Below are positions 45,540 to 58,310 of a DNA stretch of 64,000 nucleotides, piece by piece. The notes under the pieces are model-generated. The model had not been told where the DNA came from. It saw only the letters and a program-made list of their open reading frames with translations, and did no database searches. Both the position numbers and the translations under genes were made by a program. This DNA is from Phoronis australis (Eukaryota; Phoronida; Phoronidae), in the NCBI GenBank assembly GCA_002633005.1, contig NMRA01000139.1:354624-418623 (forward strand). Direction: 5' to 3'. Numbering within the stretch: the first letter of the stretch is position 1; every line of letters starts with the position of its first letter.

Positions 45540-46398
45540 GATAAAACGGAATTTGGATTTTGACGATAGTCTTGATACAACGAGCTGGCTGACCACTGCT
45601 TCAGTGTCTCCTTTAGACCCAGAAATTTCAAACAGCCCGGGTAGTTCAACTCGTCACCTTGTCCCCAACATGTAGATCGAGCCTTGGACTATTAATGTTT
45701 TACTCCACGGTGGAGCTAACGACTGTCGGCCTGTGCACACAATATCTGAGTTAACCGGCACTCACCTTGCACGTTGCAGCCGTTTAAGTGAAAAACAATC
45801 TAGTAAACGCCATTTTCTTGTATAATCCTCCGCCTTTTGTAATAAAAATGTCTGTCGTCGATGACCCGCACACGCACTCACTCTCATATGCAGACGAACT
45901 TCAAAACAAACGTCACGTGACAACAACATGTGTGTTCGTCCAGAGATTTTTCTCGTGTTGTGGGGTACGATGTAGCGCAGATTTGGACTTAATCGCAATT
46001 AATCTGGACACCACATGAACTTTAAAAATTGTAAAACATAAGGAGGATTTCAGATAATTTGTTGAGTCGAAACTATATTTTTATTCAAGAATTCAAGTTT
46101 TCCTATTGACGATCGCGATTTAGCGACGTATCTGAGTTGGCAAGTTTTCGCCCTGGGATTTCAGCATAATTTTTTGAAAAATGATCGTAATTTAACAACG
46201 GAGTTTGATAGCAATGCACTACAATTTTGTAGAAAGACTGTCATTGGCTACAAATACGTCACAGAGCGTAAATTTGATGAATACTAGCTTCCGATTTTAC
46301 TCGTTTCGGAAACCGGGTTTCAACTGCCTTAGGCTACAATAAGCGTCCCCTGCCCGTGAAATGAATTTTTCTAAACGTTTTTTAGAGCCAATACAGTA
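45540..46398 (-). mobile_element. Copy C: mosaic repeat joined to a relative of the 2882-5375 element
   Basis: In reverse complement, 46398-45870 aligns with the left part of 2882-5375 ('gtactgtattg', 'ggcagttgaaaccc', 'cgctctgtgacgtat', 'cccagggcgaaaact', 'gtttcgactcaa') and then with 4317-4400 ('ctggacgaacacacatgttg'). The 956-bp hAT-like insertion is absent. Its other half (45540-45830) aligns with the mosaic repeats at 9.4 and 37.3 kb (cgtttaagtgaaaaacaat). Confidence 0.7.
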
Positions 46399-47029
46399 CA
46401 CAGCTTTCCACCAAGGCTAGGTGATGCTCTGACATTATTCTTTGTTGCATTAGATCATTAGTCTTCAACTTGGCTAATTATCATTTTATGGCCTGGTTAT
46501 CCATTCAGCCAAAAATGGTTTGGTAGGTGCCTTATCAGCCAATTATACAGGCATGCTTACTCACAATAGATTCAGCCTGATAAGAGTGAAGGTGGATAAA
46601 TGCCATGTTCCTACAGTTTCTTGAGGTAGTGGATGTATTCACGTCATGACAAACTTTATGTTAGCTTCATGGTGATGTGAACATTGACGTGTTAGCCAGC
46701 AAGTGTGGTGGTCGGAAATAAGTGACTGAGTCGAACCTTGTCAACCCCTCGTGTCCACCTTCTGCTGCCATAGCAGAATGACAGTGACTCGATGTGGGTG
46801 CATATGGGTTCTATGTAGGTGCATGAATACAAAAACTTCCAAGCCCTATGGTTGTACTGTCGCCCATACAGGTATGAGACATTGGTGAGTCTTGTAACCT
46901 GGTAAAATGACGCTGGCAAATAGGAAATGTTTTTCAGACTGTAAACAGTGGCATAGTTACTCAATCCATAAGCTTTAATGCAAATTACCCCAAACCCATT
47001 CGTGTGTAGCTGGACACTGACCTTTGGAG
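46399..47029. other. No gene seen
   Basis: No recognised exon, RNA or repeat. Confidence 0.35.
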
Positions 47030-47335
47030 TCTTTAAATTCTTCTATCTCGAACAAATACTATCACAATCGTATTTTTCTGTCTTTCCACCAACAAAATCA
47101 CGAACTGAACTATTTCTGTTGTGATTGCATCTCCGCACATGTCTATGGCGTGGTGTAACTTCTTAATCACATGGAGGTTGATTTTATGAGTGAGTCGGAC
47201 TATGCACTATACTGGTGACCTACCGAAGTTTGCGTTGCTTAATAAGAACGTGACTTTGATGGTTTAGCCAGTGTTAGGCATAATTTTTCAGAAAGCATTT
47301 GCCGTATGGAGGGTCTATGGGATGGTCATTGTCTG
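47030..47335 (-). repeat. Decayed relative of the Mutator-like TIR
   Basis: 47243-47335 ('aacgtgactttgatggttta', 'ggcataattt.tc', 'gatggtcattg') follows the right TIR of the element at 12760-13673. 47045-47110 ('ctcgaacaaatact', 'aaaatcacgaac') resembles another part of that TIR. The match is patchy and the ends are not intact. Confidence 0.45.
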
Positions 47336-47404
47336 ATCCATCTTTACTGTCCCAGTCTACAGTCCCGTTCACACTCATCCAACCCTAGCAGAGAACAACT
47401 TGCA

Positions 47405-47695
47405 ATAGTGCTACTTACCCCACTTTTAAGTGGAGCATCCACAAACACATATCAGATAACTAGGGTAAGGCAGAAGTTGTTGCTTTGTGCTTGGCAATGA
47501 ACACTTAATGCGAGTGCGGCGCGCAAAGGAAAACCCGTCTTTATGTAACCGCAGCTGATAGTTGCTTCTGTCCTACCTTACTTTCTGAGTCGCACAGCGA
47601 TTACAAGTGGTGCAGTTACACTAGAAGAAGTTACCCCACCTCGATAATGTGGGGTAAGTTGTCATAAGTGGGGTAAGTTGCGCTAGTTTCAATAG
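47405..47695. repeat. Inverted repeat built on 'cttaccccact'
   Basis: 'caatagtgctacttaccccact' (from 47403) faces 'gtggggtaagttg' twice (47650 and 47671) followed by 'caatagtg'. A third 'gttaccccac' lies at 47630. The overall form is that of a small MITE with tandem subterminal motifs. Confidence 0.5.
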
Positions 47696-49239
47696 TGTCC
47701 AGACAGCCCTGAAACCTAGGACCATCGTTACAGGAGTAACTTGTTTTAGGGTAAGTCTGTGCGTGGAGGGTACTTAAGTACTGTCTATTTAAAATGCTGA
47801 CTGGATCAAATCAAAGCTCAGAATTACTAATAGTGGTTCAACACAGTTGATTGGCAATACCACAGTAATGATTCATAAACCATCTTGCGTTAATTGACAT
47901 GCACCGGTATTACCTCCTGAAAAAAATTAATTGGTTTATCAGTAAAAACCTGTGCTTCCGGTGGACATCATAGGTGTGGTTTACATAGCTCATCACCTTA
48001 ACTGCTTGACAGAAATTTCATTCACATCCCGATACAGATGCAAAAACCAAATTTCTTGAATTTCTGTGTGAAATATAGAATATATATAGGTAAATAAAAC
48101 AACAAGAATGGATCAACTGAAATTTTCGGATATATTTTGTGAAACAATAGTATCCTTGAAAAGATCTGGATCGCCTTATTTAGTTTCAGCTTTATTTTCT
48201 ACGTTATTTATGCGAAATATGATTTCATGTCTTCTGTAAAATAAAACGGATGTTTTGTTTCGCTCAACATTTTTATTATGAATGAGTTTTCAATAATTAT
48301 TAATAGTGGTAAAAATTTGACACTGTTCAAAATTTCATGTTTTGTCTCATAGAAAATGGCAACAAATGGCTCTTTACTGATTTCACAGAAAATGCTTTTC
48401 ATTGTTGGAACTTGCTAATTTGAGCTAATGAGGTTGCAATTTTATTTGAGCTAAACTTTTCAGAGATGAAAGGCTGTTATAAGAAATCTGGTGATAAGAT
48501 TTTCCCTAAAAATCAAAAGTTGCTATTGACTTGGGTCATGTGATTAGATATGTCAACACCCACTAAGTGTGTGTAGTGATGCTTGGCAATCTTGATTCTG
48601 GGTTTTCTTTGATAATTTGGAATAAGTTGGGAATTTATTGTCAGTTGACCCTAAGGTGGTTGTTGTAAAGCCCACCCAAGGCATGTATTATGCAAAATTT
48701 GGCTAAGAGTGTGAGGGGATTATTTTGAAAATTGAGATCGAGCTTTGTTGGTCAACTGAATTTCAAAAGGCAAGGGGTCTGGCAGGAAGCACTTAAGTTT
48801 TCTGTTTATTTAGCCTGAAGTAAACTAGCATAAAAATGTGCCCAGTAACTCATGGTGCTATGAGTTCTCAAGTTGTATATTAACTAAAGGTTTTGATTAA
48901 CTCTATTTTTTCAAGTGGCTACTCAAATTTGAGATTAATGTTTTTCGTTAGTGATTGAGCTGTCATTAACTTTGATTTTTCACTCAATTATTATTTAATG
49001 CTGCATTTTACTGTGTTTAGGTGTCTTAACTACCGTGATCTGAACAAGAATACTTATGGTCTGAAAACTACATTTGCAGGATTTCTACTGACGGGTATAA
49101 ATACGAGCACAAGTGGGATTCATTGATACTAGTCACATGCTAGCTACAATGCTGGTGTTTTTGCTGGTACTTTCACCACTTATAAAATACCAGTAACCAT
49201 ATGAACTGTTACAAGGGCAATTTTTGTTGTGCTTTACTT
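47696..49239. other. No gene seen
   Basis: AT-rich, no supported exon or repeat. Confidence 0.35.
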
Positions 49240-49264
49240 GGGGGGGGGGGGGGGGGGGNGGGGG
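49240..49264 (+). other. Poly-G run with an N
   Basis: It consists of 19 G, one N at 49259 and five more G. It is most simply a homopolymer of uncertain length. Confidence 0.9.
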
Positions 49265-49606
49265 TGCTCAGAGGTACCCCAAAACTGTTAAATGTTTCCC
49301 TAATAGCACTGCTGTAGCCAGACCACTTATTCATATGAATTTTTCTAATAAACTTTACTACCACAAACTGGATTTTTATCTTAAGTGTGGTGCTTAGGGA
49401 TTAAAATTCACCATGAAGCACAGGTCAAGTAAACCTTTCCAGATTTCAAGACCCAGCATGCAGAGTGTGTTTTTACACCTCAGACAACCTTTCTAATTTT
49501 CCTTGCTAATGAAGACCATGAGCAGTGTTAATGAAGAAGGAGTACTATTACCCAGAACTACAAGAAAGCTGCCCAGGGTGTTGAATGCATTTCTTTAATT
49601 GCGTTC
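49265..49606. other. No gene seen
   Basis: Unique-looking sequence between the poly-G run and the minisatellite. Nothing recognised. Confidence 0.35.
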
Positions 49607-50930
49607 TTGTGTGTGCGACTAACATGAACATGACACATCAGGCAAACTAGTGTGTGTGACTAACATGAACATGACACATCAGGCAAACTAGTGTGTGCGA
49701 CTTACATGAACATGACACATCAGACAAACTAAGTGTGCAACTTACATTAACATGACACATCAGGCAAGCTAGTGTGTGCGACTAACATGAATATGACACA
49801 TCAGGCAAACTAGTGTGCGACTTACATGAACATGACACATCAGACAAACTAGTGTGTGCAACTTACATGAACATGACACATCAGGCAAACTAATGTGTGC
49901 GACTAACATGAACATGACACATCAGACAAGCTAGTGTATGCTACTAACGTGAACATGGCACATCAGGCAAACTCGTGTGTGCAACTTACATTAACATGAC
50001 ACATCAGGCAAGCTAGTGTGTGCGACTAACATGAACATGACACATCAGGCAAGCTAGTGTGTGTGACTTACATGAACATGACACATCAGGCAAACTAGTG
50101 TGTGCGACTTACATGAACATGACACATCAGACAAACTAGCGTGTGCAACTTACATGAACATGACACATCAGACAAACTAGTGTGCGACTAACATGAACAT
50201 GACACATCAGACAAGCTAGTGTGTGTGACTTACATGAACATGACACATCAGGCAAACTAATGTGTGCGACTAACATGAACATGACACATCAAGCAAACTA
50301 GTGTGTGCGACTAACATGAACATGACACATCAGAAAAGCTAGTGTATCCGATTAACGTGAACATGGCACATCAGGCAAACTCGTGTGTGCGACTAAAATG
50401 AACATGACACATCAGACAAACTAGTGTGTGCAACTTACATGAACATGACACACCAGACAAACTAGTGTGTGCGACTTACATGAACATGACACATCAGGCA
50501 AACTGGTGTGTGCGAGTAATATGAACATGACACATCAGACAAACTAGTGTATGCGACTAACGTGAATATGACACATACAAACTAGTGTATGCGATTAACG
50601 TGAACATGACACATCAGGTGAAAATGACACATCAGACAAACTAGTGTATGCGACTAAAGTGAACATGACACATCAGGCAAGCTAGTGTGTGCGACTAACA
50701 TGAACATGACATCAGACAAACTAGTGTATGCGACTAGCGTGAACATAACACATCAGGCAAACTAGTGTGTGCGACTAACATGAACATGACACATCAGACA
50801 AACTAGTGTGTGCGAATAACATGAACATGACACATCAGACAAACTAGTGTGTGCGACTTATATGAACATGGCACATCAGGCAAACTAGTGTGTGTGACTG
50901 AACATGAACATGACACATCACGCAAACTAG
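49607..50930. repeat. 41-bp minisatellite, about 32 units
   Basis: The unit is ctagtgtgtgcgactaacat followed by gaacatgacacatcagacaa and a. It repeats head to tail for about 1.3 kb with substitutions and 2-4-base deletions. Rare variants mark larger duplications: the pair 'aacgtgaacatggcac' with 'aaactcgtgtg' occurs near 49945 and again near 50353 (about ten units apart), and 'acttacattaacatgac' near 49740 and 49984 (six units apart). The unit length is not a multiple of three, so it is not a coding repeat. Confidence 0.97.
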
Positions 50931-53210
50931 ATCATTACTTTCTTTACCATTAAGTCATCTAACCACTTAAACGAAATTAAGAAAAAAAAACTGTGAATGT
51001 AATCCATTCATTTCAAGCCTTTTTGCCCATGATTGCCTGTGTCATGTCTGGGTTATTTTAGAAATATATATATTCTACTTATACAGGTAGTGGCCATGAG
51101 GGATTGGGTGTGTATCCCTGTGCCATTTTTCTCAGTCTTATTCATCAGTGAGTTGTACATCGCTCCTCCCTGGGTGATCCTACTAGACAGTTGTAATTAG
51201 ACTGGCTGGTTCTCTTGTTTTGTTCCTAACGATCTAGTGAACCACATAAGTGAATTAGTGGCTGTTCAATATGTACACAAGTCACTAAATATTATTGGCA
51301 TTCCACTAGTATACATGTTGATGGCTTTTTAGAGCAGTTGTAATGTTTTTTGGTTTGTTGCACTATTTCATGACCTTGCAATTGGCAGCTGTTTTAGTTG
51401 GGGCTGCTGGTCAAGTAGCATTCTTAAGTCAATGGAGTTTTTTGTCTTCAAAGGCTTGATTGCATCCATCTTGTACAAGTATTTGAAAATCTGTGCAGCA
51501 CTTCACACTGATAGAAATTCTACACATTGTCACACCAAATACTGAAAAATACAAAGAGAACGTGATTGGCTCAAATCTGAAATTGGTAGAGTTTGAATTT
51601 TTAAAATACGTTTTATTTGTCATCTTGCCCTCTTTTACATAGAATTTGTTAAATATTCCACTGTGTTGTCTATTGCTTAAAGTATACACTGTAGAATCAA
51701 TGTTACACTGAAATATGCGAATATCAGCACTTGACTTGCTGATTCCTAATACCAGAAAGGCCAGTTGCCGCTGTAAAAGTCTAGTTATTTCAAGATCCAT
51801 CCTCAAATGCTCCCAGTTAGATGGAAAGGTCACTCCAGTGCATTTGACATCATTAGTAGATTATCACCCAATATATAATGATACATTTGTTTTGACATTG
51901 GTATTTTCGAGCCGGTTTGTAATTCTAAATTTCTACAAATGTAAATGGAAACTAAACCATGCCAAACAAAAGTCAGAAAAGTTTGCCATTTATGTAGATT
52001 TTCACTCCAGTTCACATGATCCAGTGATCACAAAGCTATGGCACAGGCTGGACAAACCCTGATTCTATAGGCACAGGTACAGCTGCATGAAGCATAGCCC
52101 TGAGCTACTTTCCATATGCTCCGATACCTATGCTCATTCCAATCCATTACTGAACTTTGTTGTCATGGCTTTCGTCTCATAAATCACTGTTAACATTGAA
52201 TGCATTCTAGTTCCTCACAAAATTGAGCGTATTCTCTCTTCTTGGCCAAAGTACAAACAGCGAGATATCGTCAACAGTTGTTTGATTGGGAGAATTTACC
52301 AAAGCCGCTTTGAAACAAGAGGGGCCCCTCTTGTCTGCTTGCAAACTTTTGATCATCTCGATACTGTGTTTGTATGTTTACGAGGTGATGCATATTTTCC
52401 TGATTCATGCTGTCATTTTCTGTGGCTTGTGTAAAATTTCAGTAAAATCTTGTAACATATACCGGTACACACCCAATCCTTTTGTGAATGATAAACCAGC
52501 TTAGTCCAGACTGGAAAATCTATTACAGGTCTTGTTAGCTGGATCAAACAGATTCCATGACAAACACCCATCCGAAGTGATGGATAAACCATGCCTAAAT
52601 GCCTGTGCCCATTTAGAGCTATTTGGGGTTAATTTCATTCCCATATCTATAGTTTCATCATGAAGTTAGCAGTCCAGACTCATTCCTCCTAAGTTCTAGC
52701 ATTTTTGGAACTGTTCTCCATCGTAGGCAGTGTGTTCAATTTGCAAGGTGACCAAGGTTGATTTTTTAATTTCAGGTGTTAACTCGTGTTTCATTTGCTC
52801 GGCTTTGCTGAATACCTGTAAATTCAATGATTCTAGTTCGTTAACTTGGTTGTTTCTTGCCATCCAAAGATGATAGTAAAGGCATTACTCATTGAACTTA
52901 AAAAAATGTTTGCACATGTCACCTTTTAAAATGTCACATCTCTGTGACCTTTCTCACTTTCACTCTCTTGCTTTTTTGCTAGTCCCAGCTTTGGATGGTT
53001 CTTGACTAACGGAAAGCTCTCATCTATTCTGGCTCAAGGTTGGTCATAAGAATGAGGTTGAGTTACTTAGCAATGAAGGCTGGGCCTATCAACTAAGACA
53101 CAGTTTGGTCGCCTCATCGCTAACGCTAACATCTTCTGCTTTTAATTCCACGTTGATGTCTCACTCACATAATGACTTCCTAAAACCGCTCTGAGGTAGT
53201 GGCGTATTAC
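50931..53210. other. No gene seen
   Basis: Overlapping frames occur on both strands at 51430-52062, but neither has splice sites or recognisable motifs. No repeat is placed. Confidence 0.35.
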
Positions 53211-53361
53211 AACCATTATTAAAATCTCTTTGTCTATGTACACCGACCTCCAGTGTATATACACTGTCACGAGGATGGCCAGAGAAGAGACCAACCGAAA
53301 CGTGACAATGTATATAGACTAGAGGTCGGTGTAAATAGACCAAGAGATTTTAATAATAGTT
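53211..53361. repeat. Long hairpin: 61-bp arms, 29-bp loop
   Basis: 53211-53271 and 53301-53361 are inverted copies with six mismatches in 61. Each contains 'attaaaatctctt', 'acaccgacct' and 'tatata'. The loop is 53272-53300. Transcribed from either strand it would fold into a near-perfect stem. The form suits a palindromic MITE. A small-RNA precursor cannot be excluded. Confidence 0.85.
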
Positions 53362-53934
53362 GTCTCACTCACAGCTCCACCATTTTATGCGTACTGTTAA
53401 CATTACTGGTTCCCAGTAAATGTGCAGCACTGATAAACTTTTCACTATAGACTGTACTCTTGCCTTTTTATTATACTATGTTAGGACATATTGAATAATT
53501 CACTCTGTACAAAGTGATAACAAAATAACAAACAGACTTTGTTTTATGTGTTCTCCACAGCCTTGTTAGTGCTTAAGGACACTGATCAGGCCAGTGAACT
53601 CGCACCACGACTCCCAATAAGGAGGTCAATACAGTTAGGAACTTGAGTGTATTTTCATTTTGCATGGACTAATAAGGTAATATTAATGCAAAGTTATGAT
53701 GGCCAATGTGTCAGTTGGCACATGCACTATGGAAGTGCAGCTGTAACCACAGAATCTTGGAAGGCACTGTGGCATCCTTGGAACTAAATCTACCTGGTAC
53801 TCAAAATTGTTCTGTTGCAAATCAGCCTGAAATGACTGAGAGGGGGTGGTTGCAGTAAAAATTCTCTAGTTTGGGGAGGCTTCTTAAATTTCAGACAGGT
53901 AAATTCAAGGAAAAATTGAATTTTCTTCATTCTA
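53362..53934. other. No gene seen
   Basis: Nothing recognised. Confidence 0.35.
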
Positions 53935-54180
53935 AAGATTGGGACATGGTTGATTTTGGCATTTATCATATTTCTCACATTTCGGACACTTGGCAGTTAA
54001 AAACATCATCAAAAATAGCTGCCATCCTCACAGTGTGTAACATCCAGGTGAATGACCCTTCGTCATTAATCGTAATTCGTGAATTTGGGACGACCAATAT
54101 TGGCAAACTTGGTACAAGTTCTGATATTAAGCAAAATAATTAAATTTTCAATGTCCCAAGCTAGTGAATTTTTACCATAA
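53935..54180 (+). repeat. Dispersed repeat, member 2 of a pair
   Basis: It aligns with 41690-41950. It is followed by a short local duplication of 'aagcaaaataat.aaattttca.tgtccca' (54128-54158 and 54194-54226). Confidence 0.55.
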
Positions 54181-57100
54181 TAATACAATGACCTTAAGCA
54201 AAATAATAAAATTTTCACTGTCCCAATCTTGGGGCATTTTTCTCAAGGCCCTGTAGATTATCACATTCTAATGTGAAGGGGATTTCTGCAAGATCCTCTG
54301 CGTTTGTCTTTTGATTGAGCAGGGTACATGTACATGCCTGTCCACATCCAGTAATATATAGCCTAGTACTGTGTGGATCAGCTGGTTGAGGTCTATCAAT
54401 AATTTCATTCCCATGGGTGTTAGACTAGTAGCAACACTGTGATGTACAGTTGCCTCACCATGTTCTGGAGTAATTGAGGTAATGGGCTAAATGGCTTAGG
54501 CAACATTTGGTCCATCTCTCTGGGAAGTAGGTGGCCAATGTCCCTCTTGTGTTTGTAAGGTCAGTGTCTTGGTGGTTTGAAATAATAGCCATTTTCCTGA
54601 TGTTGGTTTGGAGTTGGGTACAAACGCTTTTAATGTTGCCTGGTGGTTTGCATTGAAACTGATGTTAACAGGGAACTTAGGGATTCAAGCCTACCCTTGG
54701 TTTTTCTAGAGGGATATTTTTCAGGTGCACTGAGATTTGGACATGCATCTGGGACTGAAACTTAAATCATTAAAATGTCACGTAGTATTGTTGCAGTAAA
54801 AAGTGCACCAACGATGTCATGAGATCTTTAAGTCATACCGCAGATTACTGTGCAGTATGACTTGTTTGTTGTGATTGGAATCACTGTGCACTTAATTAAG
54901 GCTGTAGGGCTTTTAGTACCTGCTATGAAGACTTTCACCTTTATGTGAATTGTTGTCTTACTTTTAGTCAGCTGCACATGATGGATGTGACCCTAAAGGT
55001 TTTAATTTTGACATTCTGTGACCTCACCAGTTGGTCTCTTTGTGTGCTATTGGTAGAATGGCACACACACTTGTATGGGTGTTGGTCTCCATTTAGCTGA
55101 TGGACATTTAATTGGGCTGCATTTGGAGAGCCCCATTTAATATCCTGTCTAGTTACCAGACCACATAAGTTGTGTCTTGAGTGCCATGTGTTGAAGGGAA
55201 CACTGCTGCCTCCAATGGGACCATCAAAAAACTAAGTTATTCCTTTGCAGACATGCGTGTTTATATCACCTATTGGCTGTTGATAAACAGTCTGTCCAGG
55301 AGAGATGTGGAGAATTTCCTGAACCTATCGCTATTTATACTGGGAGATTATTTTATCTGTCTCATTATTTTTATCACATTCATGACCATAGGCTCACTGT
55401 CTTCTGTCTATCTGTTGCAGAGGCGATAGAGAAGTGACTGGGTCTAGACAACCATTTGCGTTCTTGGGATAGCCATACAAAGAAAAGTTGCAGTATTCTA
55501 TGTAAAGGTTTGTCAGATTTCAACTCTTAAAATTAGTATTAGGTGTGACTGTAAGGTTTAGAACTAATATATTTTGTGAAACAATGTGATAGTTAGAACT
55601 ACATAACATGTCATATTTTACTTATTACTCTATGTTAAAACTTCTAGCAGGTTGCAACATGGGTATTTATAATGTGCTAACATTTAGCTCTTCAGTACTT
55701 GTAGTGGGGTCGGTAAACCTTAGACGTGGAAAACGCATTTTACCGACTTAATATGACATTTTTACTTTTTGAAAGGAAACTTTTCCAAGTTGGTTGCTTT
55801 GTCTTAAAATGTTTTTTGTTTGTTTTTGTTCATATGCTACCGGTCGTATTTCGTATCGGATCTAACTCACAACGTGTGTCTCGCGAAGAGGTCGCAGCCT
55901 GTTGTTTTTGATTGAAATTGGCACCGAGATGGCGTTGTTGTTGCCATTAGTAACTGCATTGGTTCGCAAAGCCACTATAGCTCTGTTGTCTCTCAAGAGG
56001 GATTTTACGGACTAATCTTTTTCTGTGGATAGATTTTTCCAGGCTATTGGTTGTGTGCCATTTGTTTTCTCTCTATGACTTACCGTTTTAGAGTTTTTCC
56101 GACGACTGCTCTCCAATTAATTGAGTTTTTGTGCTGTATCTTCACCGTTTAGTTATGGATTTGTCTGAATTTTGGTTGGTGGTTAGATCTTTTCAAACTC
56201 TATCAGAATAGCGTACCGCTGCTGTTCTAAATTTGTCTTAGCATAAGTTTGTTGTTTACTTCTTGCACAGCCCCCTAAATCGTTTCAGCATTATATCCAG
56301 GTTCTCACTCACTCTCTTGCATACAACATTTGCCACACTGTCTTGTTTGTCATTTGTTATTGTGATGCTGGTAAAGTTGTACCGATTGCACTGTGAGTTG
56401 TAATTCAGACATAAAATATAAAAAGTGAGTGAAGCGTGGTGATAACTTAACTTCTCTTGTCTGACTAGTCTCAAAAGTGTGTTGGCTGATAACCAGGTCA
56501 ATCAGTTACAACATTTGTGTTTTTCTACTTTTCTACCTCCAGCGAGAGGAAAGCTCTGTCAGTAGGATGTGTGAGTTGATAATGTCAGACGTGGTTACCC
56601 AGATTTGTCTCCGTCACCCTTCCCATCCAGTCTTCATCTCTCCCCCCAGTCTATATACTTTCCTGAAACGTGACAACGGATAACATAAGGCATATAACAT
56701 ACGTTGTAGTAATGTTAGCCTTATCAGTTTGTCTATGTTAAAATTCTCTAGTTTGAGCATGGAACATTATTTATTTTTGCAGAAGGCCTGAGCTTGTATG
56801 AAATTTTAGAAATAGGTAATATTAGCAGTCTATTTTTGAAGATTTTATGTCTGTCAAGTGTTTCACTCGATTCATCCAAAATGCAGGGTCCAAGTTTTGA
56901 GAAGTACAATGAGTGTCAAAATAGCCCAGTTGTCCCCTTCTTCTGGATTGAGAAAGTTTGATTTCAACTTGAGTTTTGTCTCAACCTAGAGAATTGCCAC
57001 ACTAGCAATAAAGCACGATCACTATCAAAGACAAGTAATAACAGAACAGATCTCTGACTTTGACCGGAGAGGTTCTAGTCATTGAAAACCCAAGGGGATT

Positions 57101-57943
57101 CTTTATACTCTCTGGTACCTGCTGCAATACAAAAGTGAATCTAGCTGGAGATGTGCTTACACTCTGGACCCCCACCTGGGTGAGCGCCTCTTTGGACTAT
57201 CAGTCCTAACCTGCTGCTCGTCAATTGTAAGTGGCTCTCCTGGTTCCCACACAAGTCCTCCAGAAGGTGTAAATCCAGCTGGAATGTATAATAATTTCTA
57301 TTTTCTGCTGGTCTCTGGTAACTATTAGCTAAATGTCATGAGGGATTCTCATGTAAAACACATGTTTTCTATTACGGAAAGATACTTAAAGTTTATGTAA
57401 CCTTTTCTTTTTCCCTTTGTGTTTATGCTGTGTGTTGTTCTGTGTTGTGCTAAGGGGTGAAGTTCTCACACAGATCTGTGATGGAAGACTTTCAGATTTA
57501 GGTAAATTATGTCTTTATTAGTTTACCTTTCAAATGTTCCCATGGCCACACTCCACATGACATGCCATAAACACTGGCTGAAGGTTCGTTTACATATGCT
57601 GTGAACCGTCAGCTAAACTCTCAAGAACATTGCCAGTGTTTTTGATGTCACATTTTTTGTATATAGTGCCAGGCCGAAACATCAACTTTAATTGTAGTGA
57701 CAGGTGGGTGCCTTAAAACTAACTTGTCAAAAGAGTCAAATTGAATTTAACATCAATTACAGAAGACATTTCAGTTTAGTTGATTTAAGTTTTGACCCAA
57801 ACGAAGCCAGCAAGTAATAAAAATGGTATCAAAGTTTAGGAAGCATAATATCACGACATAGTGTCCTTAAAATATTTCAGAATGTCAGTTTATTTTTGTC
57901 ATGTGTTTGCCTTTGAAAAAACTCAAAATGGTTATTTAAGGTT
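54181..57943 (+). other. No confident gene; one weak exon candidate
   Basis: A good acceptor (tacttttctacctccag| before 56543) opens a plus-strand frame REESSVSRMCELIMSDVV... that ends at a stop at 56681-56683. It could be a short terminal exon, but there is no partner exon. The rest is T-rich sequence with background frames. Confidence 0.2.
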
Positions 57944-58310
57944 ACTCAAGACCCTACAAAAATCCACAACCTCTTATCTCAGATGTGGATGATTGGGTTC
58001 ACATGAAACTTCCGCATACTATAGTTCATACACTATTCTCCAAAATGATGTTGTCTATTGTTTTTAAAATGCTCTAGTTTTGCATGAGGGGTTATCAAAT
58101 GAGAATTTTATGATTTTATGGAAAACTCAAAAGTTGCTTGAGAGCACTAAATTACATTTTTGGAAACCGCATGTTTGAGACTTCATCCTAAACATTTGTA
58201 TCAAATGAAATTTGGGCATGTTATTGATACCGTTGTTTTGTTATGAATGTACATATCTTTTTGATAATTTTATTAACTAGATTGACATGGTCGTGTTACA
58301 CAATTTGTGA
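57944..58310 (+). repeat. Ancient three-copy dispersed repeat, member 2
   Basis: It shares 'aagaccctacaaaaat', 'cttatctcagatg', 'aaaatgctct.gttttgcatgag', 'tttgagacttcatc' and 'gataccgttgttttgttatga' with the members at 35661 and 62137. Confidence 0.6.

Noticed and set aside
49607-50930. CRISPR-like array
   Set aside because: Units are contiguous 41-bp repeats without unique spacers, in eukaryotic DNA. It is a minisatellite.
55181-55429. Hydrophobic 82-codon frame on plus
   Set aside because: It looks membrane-like only because the region is T-rich. There is no start context or splice evidence.
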